Below, one piece after another: positions 35,267-43,835 of a DNA stretch of 64,000 bases. This DNA comes from Candidatus Protochlamydia naegleriophila (GTDB taxonomy: Bacteria; Chlamydiota; Chlamydiia; Chlamydiales; Parachlamydiaceae): NCBI RefSeq assembly GCF_001499655.1, contig NZ_LN879502.1, positions 1,798,001-1,862,000 on the forward strand, given 5' to 3'. A program made the position numbers and the translations under genes. The notes below the pieces were generated by a model. It did not search any database, was not told the DNA's origin, and saw only the letters and a list, made by a program, of their open reading frames with translations. Each line of letters begins with the position of its first letter. Position 1 is the stretch's first letter.

Positions 35267-38143
35267 ATGAACAAATTCCAGGAAGAACTAAAAGGCAATA
35301 TTGAAGGATCTGTTCACTTTGATCCAATTTCACGACGCGTTTACAGCGTGGATGCCTCCATTTTTGAAGTAGAACCCCAAGTCATTATTATCCCAAATTC
35401 CAAGAAAGACCTGCAAAAAGCGCTTGAAATTGCCCACTACTTTAAAGTTCCCGTAACCGCCAGAGGCGCCGCTACAGGAATCACAGGGGGATGCCTTGGA
35501 AGAGGAGCAATTATTGACCTCTCCAAGTCCTTAAATAAGCTTATTGAAATCAATCAGGAACATCAATATGCCATTTGTGAACCGGGTCTTATTCAAGACG
35601 AACTCAATCACCAGCTTTCCACCTATGGCTTAAGGCTTGGCCCCGATACGTCGACTGGTAATCGAGCCACCTTAGGAGGTATGCTCGCCAATAATGCAGC
35701 AGGATCTCGGTCGCTGCACTATGGAAAAATGGTTGATGCTGTCGAAGAAGTCGAAATTGCTTTAGCTAATGGCGAACTACTCCATTTAAGCCCTTTGACA
35801 GAGCCTGAATGGCAAGTTAAATTGTGCCTGGCCTCGAAAGAGGGAGATATATATCGGGAAGTCGAACGCATTCGAAGAACCTATCGACAAGAAATAATAA
35901 AGCGCTTTCCAAATATTCCCAGGCGTGTTTCCGGCTATAATTTGGATGAACTCATCAAACCTTATCCGCTTAATCTAGCAAAGCTGATAGCCGGATCTGA
36001 AGGAACACTTGGCATTGCTACTCAAATTAAAATGACTGTCGTGCCAAAAATTCAGGCATCTTCCCTTTGCCTCATTTTTTTCGATGACCTTTTAGATGCC
36101 CTGAAGCAAGTGCCAGAGCTTTTAATTCATAAACCGGTTGCCCTAGAATTAATTGACGATCAAATCATTGAGCTTGGAAGAGCGTCACCATCTTTACGTG
36201 GACAAATGGATTGGCTCCAGGGAAACCCCAAAGCATTACTAATCATTGAAATCGCCGGTGCCAATGAACAACAAACTCAAGAAAAGTCTCAAATGATTCT
36301 GTCTCATGCGCAAAATAAAAAAATGGGCTATACGCAGGTTATTCTATCAGCCCCATCTCAAATGGCAAAGGTTTGGACATTGCGCAAAGCGGGACTTGGC
36401 ATTTTGCTATCCAAGCGCACCTATAGCCGAGCCATTGCATTTTTAGAAGACATTTCTGTTAGTCCCAATCGCTTAGCGGATTTTATGTCCCGGTTCTGCA
36501 AATATTTAGAGCGCAAAGGAAAATCAGCAGGGATTTATGGTCATGTAGGCTCCGGCTGCATGCACATCCGCCCCTATATTGACCTGCAAGACCCTAAAGA
36601 ATTTGTACTCATGCGGCAGATGATGCGGGATATTGCTGTATTGCTGCTTGAGTTTGATGGATCCTTAAGCGGAGAACATGGTGATGGACTCATTCGCTCC
36701 TGGCTAAACCCGCTCATGTTCGGCGATCAGCTCATGCAAGCCTTTAAAGATCTAAAAACCGCATTCGATCCCAGCCATTTACTCAACCCAGGAAAAATTA
36801 TTCCACTTCCTCCTGAATTTGAAGAGCTGCGCACCCAACCCGGCCAAACACTCGTCGAACCAACCACTTTTTTAAACTTCAAAGCAGAAGGCGGATTCGC
36901 ACTCGCAGCCGATCTCTGCAACGGCAACGGCCTTTGCCGTAAAAAAGAAAACGTCATGTGCCCCTCCTTTCAGGCTACCAACGAAGAGTTTCACTCCACC
37001 CGGGCCCGTGCACAGACCCTGCGGTCTATCATTCATAGCCGGCTGCCCCTAAAGGACTTTACGAGTCAAGGGCTGCATAATGTGATGGATTTATGCCTAT
37101 CCTGTAAAGGATGCAAGACTGAGTGCCCTTCTCAAGTCGATATGGCTAAAATGAAATCTGAATTTCTCTTTCACTTTCAAGAAGAGAATGGTTACTCCTT
37201 AAGAAGCCGCTTATTCAGCTCCATTGGCCTCATCAACAAATGGACAGTCCCATTTGCCCCCCTGTTTAATATCCTAAGCAAACTAGCATGGGTAAAAAAA
37301 GGATTAGAACGGCTAGGCATATCCTCAAAAAGAACCCTTCCTCCTTTATCTAAAAAGCGGTTTTCTGATTGGTTTAAGGCTTTTCCGCAGCCTTCTCATC
37401 TGAAAGAAAGCGTCATCTTGTTCAATGACACTTTCAATGAATTCAATCATCCGGAAGTTGGCCAAGCTGCCGTTTATATCTTAAATGCGCTAGGATACAA
37501 AGTCATTGTTCCGCAATGGAAATGCTGCGGCAGGCCAGCCTTAACCAAAGGAGTGCTTAAACAAGCCCGTGAACAAGCGCATACCTTACTTTCCCAACTT
37601 GGACCGCTCGCAATGGATGGAATTCCCATCATTGGATTAGAGCCAAGCTGCATACTAACCATAAAAGATGACTATTCAAGCCTCCTGCCCGAAGAAGATC
37701 CCTTTTTCCCCTTGGCAGAAACGATTATAGCATCTTGCATAACATTGGACGAATTCCTAGCACAGCTGGTGCAAAAAAATCAGTTTCATCTCCCCTTCAA
37801 TGAGTCTAAAAAAAAGGTTAAAGTCCATGGTCATTGTCATCAAAAGGCTCTCGTTGGAATGGAACCAACCTTAATCGTTTTGAAAGCAATTCCCGGATTT
37901 GAAGTTACCGAAATTCCCTCAGGATGCTGCGGCATGGCAGGATCTTTTGGATATGAACTGGAACACTATGCCATTTCAATGCAAATTGGAGAACTGCGAC
38001 TCTTTCCAGCAATTCGGGAAAGCCATCCTGATACTGAAATAGTCGCCAATGGAATGTCGTGCCGTCATCAAATTTTTGATGGGACTAATCGCACAGCGAA
38101 GCATCTGGCAGAAATCATTTATCAGCATATGATTACATCATAA
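35267..38143 (+). CDS. FAD-linked dehydrogenase/Fe-S protein, YdiJ-like (D-2-hydroxyglutarate dehydrogenase type)
   Basis: A 958-residue fusion. Residues about 1-480 form a GlcD-like FAD domain (PVTARGAATGITGG, LGPDTSTGNRATLGGM, GEHGDGLIRSWL). Two Fe-S motifs follow (CNGNGLCRKKENVMCP and CLSCKGCKTECP), then two CCG-domain motifs (WKCCGRPAL and SGCCGMAGSFGYE). This is the layout of E. coli YdiJ, reported to oxidise D-2-hydroxyglutarate. It is the last gene of the AST operon, 45 bases after astB. A link to 2-oxoglutarate/glutamate balance is plausible but inferred; other D-2-hydroxy acids remain possible. Confidence 0.88.
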   Translation: MNKFQEELKGNIEGSVHFDPISRRVYSVDASIFEVEPQVIIIPNSKKDLQKALEIAHYFKVPVTARGAATGITGGCLGRGAIIDLSKSLNKLIEINQEHQYAICEPGLIQDELNHQLSTYGLRLGPDTSTGNRATLGGMLANNAAGSRSLHYGKMVDAVEEVEIALANGELLHLSPLTEPEWQVKLCLASKEGDIYREVERIRRTYRQEIIKRFPNIPRRVSGYNLDELIKPYPLNLAKLIAGSEGTLGIATQIKMTVVPKIQASSLCLIFFDDLLDALKQVPELLIHKPVALELIDDQIIELGRASPSLRGQMDWLQGNPKALLIIEIAGANEQQTQEKSQMILSHAQNKKMGYTQVILSAPSQMAKVWTLRKAGLGILLSKRTYSRAIAFLEDISVSPNRLADFMSRFCKYLERKGKSAGIYGHVGSGCMHIRPYIDLQDPKEFVLMRQMMRDIAVLLLEFDGSLSGEHGDGLIRSWLNPLMFGDQLMQAFKDLKTAFDPSHLLNPGKIIPLPPEFEELRTQPGQTLVEPTTFLNFKAEGGFALAADLCNGNGLCRKKENVMCPSFQATNEEFHSTRARAQTLRSIIHSRLPLKDFTSQGLHNVMDLCLSCKGCKTECPSQVDMAKMKSEFLFHFQEENGYSLRSRLFSSIGLINKWTVPFAPLFNILSKLAWVKKGLERLGISSKRTLPPLSKKRFSDWFKAFPQPSHLKESVILFNDTFNEFNHPEVGQAAVYILNALGYKVIVPQWKCCGRPALTKGVLKQAREQAHTLLSQLGPLAMDGIPIIGLEPSCILTIKDDYSSLLPEEDPFFPLAETIIASCITLDEFLAQLVQKNQFHLPFNESKKKVKVHGHCHQKALVGMEPTLIVLKAIPGFEVTEIPSGCCGMAGSFGYELEHYAISMQIGELRLFPAIRESHPDTEIVANGMSCRHQIFDGTNRTAKHLAEIIYQHMITS

Positions 38144-38296
38144 GTTCCAATTGTTTCATTTTTTGCGAATAACATCTCAAATAAAAGGAAGCCGGCTTAC
38201 CAGATTTTTCAGCCTCTACACCCCTCCCTAAAAAACATGAGGGCTTGCAGATAGATTTACCCACACTAGCGAGATAAGTTATCCATCAAAATTATT

Positions 38297-38324
38297 TTGA
38301 CTTAATTGCCATTTTTGGTAGATT
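38297..38324 (+). promoter_or_regulatory. predicted promoter of hprK-adk-mdh
   Basis: TTGACT (38297-38302) and TAGATT (38319-38324) are separated by 16 bases, about 80 bases before the hprK start. Prediction from sigma-70 consensus only. Confidence 0.4.
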
Positions 38325-38404
38325 GTTACTTCATCTTTGACCTTATTCCAGTTTAATTATTAATGTTACTACTTAACTCGAATTAATAATAAGTCTATCA
38401 AAAA

Positions 38405-39355
38405 ATGTATCTTGTCAAAGACCTATATGATCAACATGGCAAAACGCTCAATTTAGAGCTTTGTGGCGGCGAAGAGGGAATCAATCGACCTATTAAGATT
38501 CCCGAAGCTGAACGTCCGGGATTGACCTTGAGCGGCTACCTCAAGAATCATTCTGGAAAGCGCATTTTAGTCTTTGGCAAGGTAGAAATTGAATATTTGA
38601 GAGATCTTGAACAGGATGTCCGAATATTGCATTTGGAAGCAATCATTCAAAGAAATGTACCTGCCATTATTATTGCGCGCAACTATCGCCCTCCGAGCGA
38701 ATTGTTATCCCTAGCTAAAAGCCAAGGCATCCCGCTGTTTAGGACGAACCTGTCAACTATGAATCTTTTGAGCAAGCTCACCTTGATTTTAACTGAAGAG
38801 TTTGCTCCAAGTATTAGCAGCCACGGCACGTTCGTTGATGTATTTGGAGTTGGTGTTCTGATCCAAAGCAATTCTGCCATCGGGAAGAGTGAGGCAGCTC
38901 TCGGATTAATTGAAAGAGGGCATCGCTTAATTTCGGATGATCTTGTAACAATTAAAGTAAAAGAAGGATTCTACCTGGAAGGATCGGGAAATCCTCTGGA
39001 CCGCCACCATATGGAAATTCGAGGAATCGGCATCATCAATGCCGCGAACTTGCATGGAACGGTGTGTGTGGGCGTTCAAAAAACGATCGATATCGTCCTA
39101 CGGCTGGAACAATGGAAGGAGCAAGAACACTTTTATGATCGCTCTGGCCTGGAAGATAAATTTACCACCATCTTGGGTATTAAGCTTCCCTTTCACACGC
39201 TACATATCAAGCCAGGCCGTGATGTCGTCCTTTTAATAGAGACACTTGCTTTAAATCACCGTCTGAAAGGCATGGGGTATTACTCCCCTCAAGAATTCAA
39301 AACAAAAGTTTTAGAAATAAATAAACTAAAAGGTATTGAAAACGGAGCTTTATGA
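38405..39355 (+). CDS. hprK: HPr kinase/phosphorylase with altered P-loop
   Basis: A 316-residue HprK. Family blocks are clear: FRTNLSTMNLLSKLT, the catalytic His in SSHGTFVDVFGVG, and the signature EIRGIGIINAANLHG. The Walker A loop reads SNSAIGKSE (residues 155-163), while the family normally has G-[ED]-S-[GS]-[IV]-GKSE; the first Gly is Ser, but the GKS core with Lys161 remains. HprK phosphorylates Ser46 of HPr and the reverse. No ribosome binding site precedes the ATG. It overlaps adk by four bases. No ptsH or ptsI gene is in this window. Confidence 0.92.
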   Translation: MYLVKDLYDQHGKTLNLELCGGEEGINRPIKIPEAERPGLTLSGYLKNHSGKRILVFGKVEIEYLRDLEQDVRILHLEAIIQRNVPAIIIARNYRPPSELLSLAKSQGIPLFRTNLSTMNLLSKLTLILTEEFAPSISSHGTFVDVFGVGVLIQSNSAIGKSEAALGLIERGHRLISDDLVTIKVKEGFYLEGSGNPLDRHHMEIRGIGIINAANLHGTVCVGVQKTIDIVLRLEQWKEQEHFYDRSGLEDKFTTILGIKLPFHTLHIKPGRDVVLLIETLALNHRLKGMGYYSPQEFKTKVLEINKLKGIENGAL

Positions 39356-40071
39356 TAATACGGATTGTCTTTTTTCTTCTTTATGCCTGTTCTCATCTTT
39401 CTGCACTCGAACCCATTTTTGTTGTGTTCGGCCCTCCAGGAACCGGAAAAGGGACTTTTTCACAGTATATTCATGAACAGTACGGCTATTCGCATTTGAG
39501 TGTCGGAGACGTCGTTCGTGAAGAGATCAGTTTGCAAACCGAAATTGGTAAACAAGCTGATGAGTGCCTTCGAAAAGGAGATTTCCTAGAAGAGGCCATG
39601 ATTCAAGCTCTAGTTTCAAAACATCTGATCCCGTTTTTGCAAAATAAAACTCCTGTGATTATCGACGGCTTTCCGCGTACTGAAGAATCCGTTTATTTCA
39701 TCCACAACCTATTCCAACAATACAACCTCAGCGGACAAGTCCTTTTAATCGGACTGTATGCCGACGATGCAACGTGTGAAAAGAGGATACTCTCCCGATC
39801 AATTTGCGGAAAATGTGCCCGCATCTACAATGATTACTCATGCCCGCCTAAGCAAGCCAATATTTGCGATTCATGCTTTGCTCAGCTAAAAATCCGTTCG
39901 AATGACAATGAAGCAATAGCTCGAAAAAGATTAGAGGAGTTTCATCTGGTCACTGAAAAGGCCTACCGCCTTGCACAGACAATATTCCCCTCTATAGAGT
40001 TTAGTACTTCCGGTTCCCTCGAAGAATGCCTGCAAAATTATACCCGATTTATGACACATGATCGCCCCTAA
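39352..40071 (+). CDS. adk: adenylate kinase with N-terminal signal-like segment
   Basis: A 239-residue adenylate kinase (ATP + AMP to 2 ADP). P-loop GPPGTGKGT (27-35), the DGFPRTEESVYF AMP region, and a zinc-type LID with four Cys (CGKCARIY ... CDSC) are intact. Unlike usual enzymes, which begin almost at the P-loop, this one has 22 extra residues, MIIRIVFFLLYACSHLSALE, looking like a signal peptide or membrane anchor. The start is firm: ATG 39352 overlaps the hprK stop (ATGA) and has CGGAG 5 bases upstream, and no other Met precedes the P-loop. It may act outside the cytoplasm; a cytoplasmic copy elsewhere would then be expected. Confidence 0.93.
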   Translation: MIIRIVFFLLYACSHLSALEPIFVVFGPPGTGKGTFSQYIHEQYGYSHLSVGDVVREEISLQTEIGKQADECLRKGDFLEEAMIQALVSKHLIPFLQNKTPVIIDGFPRTEESVYFIHNLFQQYNLSGQVLLIGLYADDATCEKRILSRSICGKCARIYNDYSCPPKQANICDSCFAQLKIRSNDNEAIARKRLEEFHLVTEKAYRLAQTIFPSIEFSTSGSLEECLQNYTRFMTHDRP

Positions 40072-41035
40072 AAAAGTTGTCATCACAGGAGCCTCTGGAC
40101 GCATAGGCTATCAGCTCGTCTTTTTAATAGCTCAAGGCCTATTACTTGGAGCCGATCAGCCCATTATTTTATGTATGCTGGAGAAAGAATCGAATCAGCA
40201 AAAATGCCGCGGCATTCAAATGGAATTAGAAGACTCTATTTTCCCTTTATTGCGAGCCGTCCACTATACGCATGACTTAGATTGCGCTTTTACAGGCGCG
40301 GATTATGTCTTTTTCTGTGGGGCAAAAACCTGCCATGATCCAAAAACTAGAGCTCTTGTTCAAGCTGAAAATTGGGAAGCATTAACTCTGCAAGGAGAGA
40401 CGATTAATCGCGTTTGTTCTCATCAGACATTATTTTTGATGGTAGCCAATCCTTGCAACACAAACACGCTAGCCCTAATCAAAGCGGCTCCTAACATTCC
40501 TCCGATGAATTTCCACTCCATGATGAGGCTGGATCTCAATCGCGCACGTCAGTTCATCGCAGAGAAAGCTCAGTGCCTGTCGCAAGACGTAGAACATATG
40601 CTCATATGGGGAAATCATTCCCCTAGAGTTGTTCCTGATTGGTCTCATGTAAAAATAATGGCCTCTCCCATTAGTTTACTTGTAGATAACAATTGGCTAT
40701 CATCCCACTTTATTCATGCTGTTCAAAAGAGAGGAATGGCAATCACCCAAAACATGGGCCTTTCCTCTTGTGCGTCCGCTGCCTATGCAGCAATCGAGGC
40801 CATGAAGGCGTTAATTGTCCCAACAGCCCAAAACTCTTTTTTCTGTACAGGCATGTACTCATCAAGTAACCCTTTCGAATTCGATCAGGATCTTGTTTTT
40901 GGATTGCCTTGTCGCACAATTACTAGAGGAGTGTATGAAATATGCGAAGACTATTCTCCGCATCCCCTTCTCAAAGAGCTTATCAAATGTTCTGAGGCAG
41001 AGCTTTTAGAGGAAAGAGCCCGGCTTAAAAAATAA
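40058..41035 (+). CDS. mdh: divergent malate dehydrogenase-like protein
   Basis: A 325-residue member of the NAD-dependent malate dehydrogenase family. The Rossmann motif GASGRIGY, NPCNTNT, RLDLNRAR (substrate Arg157) and the catalytic His187 in IWGNHSPRVVPD are kept. The mobile loop that normally reads RPRGPGMERRDLL reads AKTCHDPKTRAL here, so the substrate-binding Arg (Arg92 equivalent) is missing. Activity as malate dehydrogenase is therefore uncertain; it may use another 2-oxo acid or be a decayed paralogue. The start overlaps adk by 14 bases; the 3' end overlaps the convergent phosphatase gene by 11 bases. Confidence 0.82.
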   Translation: MIAPKKVVITGASGRIGYQLVFLIAQGLLLGADQPIILCMLEKESNQQKCRGIQMELEDSIFPLLRAVHYTHDLDCAFTGADYVFFCGAKTCHDPKTRALVQAENWEALTLQGETINRVCSHQTLFLMVANPCNTNTLALIKAAPNIPPMNFHSMMRLDLNRARQFIAEKAQCLSQDVEHMLIWGNHSPRVVPDWSHVKIMASPISLLVDNNWLSSHFIHAVQKRGMAITQNMGLSSCASAAYAAIEAMKALIVPTAQNSFFCTGMYSSSNPFEFDQDLVFGLPCRTITRGVYEICEDYSPHPLLKELIKCSEAELLEERARLKK

Positions 41036-41669
41036 AAACCGGCTCTCTAGCTTCACTCGTCAGCTGCTTTGGCACTATTAAGCCCTTCACATCCTCAATG
41101 GCTATTCCTTCATCAGAAACCCTAAGCTTTACATAGCCTGTTTGCTCTAGCAAAGGAATATGAAGAGTTTCTAGCTTAAGAGCCAAACAAAGAGAGGTAA
41201 TGACGCCGCTATGTGTGATAAGCAGGGCATTGCTTTGAATTTGAGAAATTGTAGGCAAAACCCTTTTTGAAACAGCATCATAGCTTTCGATCGATTCTAA
41301 TGGAGCCTTCAGAAAAACCTCCTCTTTGGAACACTTGCTCAACTGCAAAAAAAGAGACTTATTTTGCTCTCTAATATCGTCAATGCTTTTACCCTCCCAA
41401 GGGCCATAAGACCTTGGCATCAAGCCTTCAAGTGTATGCATGGGAACATTTAACACTTCGGAAATAATCGAAGCTGTCTGCTGCGTTCTCTTAAGAGGAG
41501 AGGCTCCCACAAAGTCAAATGGAGAGCTCTTGAAATAATCAGCCATCTCATAAGCTTGTTCGATTCCTCTGTCGGATAAAGAAATGTCTTTTCTTCCTTG
41601 AAGAAGCTTTTCTTTGTTCCAAATCGTTTCCCCATGGCGGATGAGTGTGATCCATCGACTGTTTTTCAT
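41025..41669 (-). CDS. histidine phosphatase (phosphoglycerate mutase-like)
   Basis: A 214-residue member of the branch-1 histidine phosphatase superfamily. The phospho-His is in LIRHGETIWN, with SPLKRTQQTA, a Glu-containing PWEGKSI, and the second His in LITHSGV. Such enzymes remove phosphate from small phosphoesters (for example alpha-ribazole phosphate, phosphoserine, sugar phosphates) or are cofactor-dependent mutases; the short length favours phosphatase. It is the last gene of the ten-gene minus-strand operon, overlapping the transporter gene by four bases. Confidence 0.85.
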   Translation of the reverse strand: MKNSRWITLIRHGETIWNKEKLLQGRKDISLSDRGIEQAYEMADYFKSSPFDFVGASPLKRTQQTASIISEVLNVPMHTLEGLMPRSYGPWEGKSIDDIREQNKSLFLQLSKCSKEEVFLKAPLESIESYDAVSKRVLPTISQIQSNALLITHSGVITSLCLALKLETLHIPLLEQTGYVKLRVSDEGIAIEDVKGLIVPKQLTSEAREPVFIF

Positions 41670-43117
41670 ACATTTCCTTCTGGTGCAAAATGTTTTATTT
41701 TAATCTCTGCTGTGGAATAAGCCCATAAAAAGTGAACGACAAACATCAAAATCAAAATCGTAGGAATGATTAATGCAAACGAATGAAAGAAGACCAAAAG
41801 TAACTGTAATAGGATAGATTCACCGGTCTTGGCAAATTTTGGAACAATTCCATCAACGGCTGTTTTGATTTTTATTTGTTCAACTGCGGAAAACTCTACG
41901 GTAGCAACCTCTTTTGATAAATCAAAAAAGGTGAATTTACAAATCCGACTTAAGCAATAGTACAAGGCCCCAAAAAAAGCTCGATAATAGGGGTCGATCT
42001 CATAATAAAAGTTGCTTACAACTAAAAAGAATAAGGGAATGAATAAAGCCACCGGTGTGATCAAGGCATTCATCCTCCAAGAAAATTTTCGAATCAGGTT
42101 GCCTGTTACACCCAAGGCTAGAAATACAGATATCAGACTAATATACATTGTGCAATGACTCAAATAATCATTGAAATCGTTCGAATTAGGATAAAGCTGC
42201 TGCAGATAATATTTCCATGTAATTTCCATAATCGCAGAAGTGAAGAAATAGGAAAAAACCATGATTGATAACAACAAAAACATTTTGTTATTAAACATGG
42301 TTCTAATAAGATTAGTCAAAGTCATTTCCTCTTTAGTAACAGAATGCTCTTTCCGAAAAGATGGTTTGGAGTCATTAGCAAATCGTTGAAAAAAGAGATA
42401 AAATAAAAAGAGAATCGCAACTGTAAAAAAGCAAACACATAGAGTAATAGAAAGAAGAGTTGCACTCCAAATATTCTGGCCTCCAAACAAAACGTCCCTA
42501 AAAGAGCTTTTTGAAAAGAAAAGCGAAATTTGAGAAGCGAAAAAGCCTGAAAGGTTGGTGATTAGTAAGATGGGACTGTAAAATCTTTTTGCTTCCTCAA
42601 CGGTATTGGAGCGATTACTGACACCCCAAAACAGAATTAAAACGACTAAAGTTCCCCAGACCTCCGATAAACAGTAATAAATTGAAAAAATCCAATAGCG
42701 AACCATGGCTCCAAATTGTTCAGAAAAGGGAATGTGCCAACTTGAAATCCAGTTGCCTAATCGATCGAGCCGGAAGAATTCTTCATATGGATAAAAAATA
42801 AAAATAAAGAGCAAATAGAAAGCGAGAAAAAAACCAATTAAACTATAACAAACATCCGCCTGCTTATAGCGTGCGCTCAAAAAAGCATACATCTTAACAA
42901 AGAAAAGCATGATAGGCATCAGCATCCAAGTTCGTAAGAAAGGGATAATTTGAATGCCCATTTCTGGTTTGGTGATCACGAGCGTTTCTTTGATCGTTCT
43001 CAGTAGCGTATAGTTGGTACATACAAGAAAACAAATAGTTGCTAGGAGAAAAAATTTGATGTATTCACTTCGATCAATAGGGAATACGCATTTAAACCAT
43101 CGACTAAGTTGAGGCAT
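41666..43117 (-). CDS. NTT-family nucleotide transporter
   Basis: A 483-residue membrane protein with about 11-12 hydrophobic helices, of the ATP/ADP translocase (NTT/TlcA) family used by chlamydiae and rickettsiae to take nucleotides from the host. Family marks include YTLLRTIKETLVIT near the N-terminus, LSEVWGTLVVLILFWG, and KTAVDGIVPKFAKTGES in the C-terminal half. It is divergent and slightly short, so the substrate (ATP/ADP, other NTP, NAD) cannot be read from sequence. Its place inside an operon of glycosyl- and phosphohydrolases is unusual; NTT genes commonly stand alone. Its start overlaps the preceding gene by 14 bases. Confidence 0.9.
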   Translation of the reverse strand: MPQLSRWFKCVFPIDRSEYIKFFLLATICFLVCTNYTLLRTIKETLVITKPEMGIQIIPFLRTWMLMPIMLFFVKMYAFLSARYKQADVCYSLIGFFLAFYLLFIFIFYPYEEFFRLDRLGNWISSWHIPFSEQFGAMVRYWIFSIYYCLSEVWGTLVVLILFWGVSNRSNTVEEAKRFYSPILLITNLSGFFASQISLFFSKSSFRDVLFGGQNIWSATLLSITLCVCFFTVAILFLFYLFFQRFANDSKPSFRKEHSVTKEEMTLTNLIRTMFNNKMFLLLSIMVFSYFFTSAIMEITWKYYLQQLYPNSNDFNDYLSHCTMYISLISVFLALGVTGNLIRKFSWRMNALITPVALFIPLFFLVVSNFYYEIDPYYRAFFGALYYCLSRICKFTFFDLSKEVATVEFSAVEQIKIKTAVDGIVPKFAKTGESILLQLLLVFFHSFALIIPTILILMFVVHFLWAYSTAEIKIKHFAPEGNV

Positions 43118-43835
43118 TTAATAACCCGGTTAATTTGTTATAGAGTACTGCACGATCATCTTGGTAAACAAACAAGGGATGACATTCGCTCAGAAGATGG
43201 GCCCAAGAAGGCAGAGAATGGGGCCAATGTTTTCCTGAATAGATAACAGACCACTCTTTAGGAATGGGAAAAATAGCTTGTTCGAGTTCGATCAGGAATT
43301 CTTTCGTTAGATAAAATCCGCCCAAGCATCCCGCTTCAACGCCTAAACCAAACCAAAAATAATCCCTTTCAAGATTGCAAGACGCGTCTGTTTGCGGAAT
43401 CCATACTTTTTCATGCTGCTCAACAGGAATTTGGGGATATTGTTCGCAAAAATAGTGAGCGACAATGGGTCCAATTGCAATATTGCCCGTTTGATATTTA
43501 GGGAGCAGATAGGATGACACTCCTCGCGCAATCAGATGGACAGCTTGATACTTTTCTAAATAATTAACGACAACAGCCAGCTGTTCCTGCCACACTTGAA
43601 ATAATAGCGGTAAGGAGCTTTCCCCGCAGCCTGCCAGATCGAATCGATAAACAGCAAATCCATCAGAAGTAAACCTTTCAGACATTTCATGGAAAAGATA
43701 ATTTAAGCCTGAGCGATTTTCTCCAAGGCCGTGAAGAAAAACGATCGCCTTGCCATTTGGTAAATGAGAAGGTAATTCTTCAAGGCAGTAAAAGGCGCCT
43801 GCTCCCACTTGGAATTCAATTAATTGCGATAGCAT
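43104..43835 (-). CDS. alpha/beta-hydrolase-fold protein lacking nucleophile
   Basis: About 243 residues with the alpha/beta-hydrolase start AIVFLHGLGENRSG and the strand-5 region VHLIARGVSSYL. The nucleophile elbow G-x-S-x-G is replaced by A-R-G-V-S, so the Ser is Gly105 and hydrolase activity is unlikely. It resembles in layout the intact hydrolase at 46341. ATG 43835 is preferred (20-base overlap with the beta-glucosidase gene); a GTG at 43868 is in frame. It could be a non-catalytic partner or binding protein in the operon. Confidence 0.7.
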   Translation of the reverse strand: MLSQLIEFQVGAGAFYCLEELPSHLPNGKAIVFLHGLGENRSGLNYLFHEMSERFTSDGFAVYRFDLAGCGESSLPLLFQVWQEQLAVVVNYLEKYQAVHLIARGVSSYLLPKYQTGNIAIGPIVAHYFCEQYPQIPVEQHEKVWIPQTDASCNLERDYFWFGLGVEAGCLGGFYLTKEFLIELEQAIFPIPKEWSVIYSGKHWPHSLPSWAHLLSECHPLFVYQDDRAVLYNKLTGLLNAST

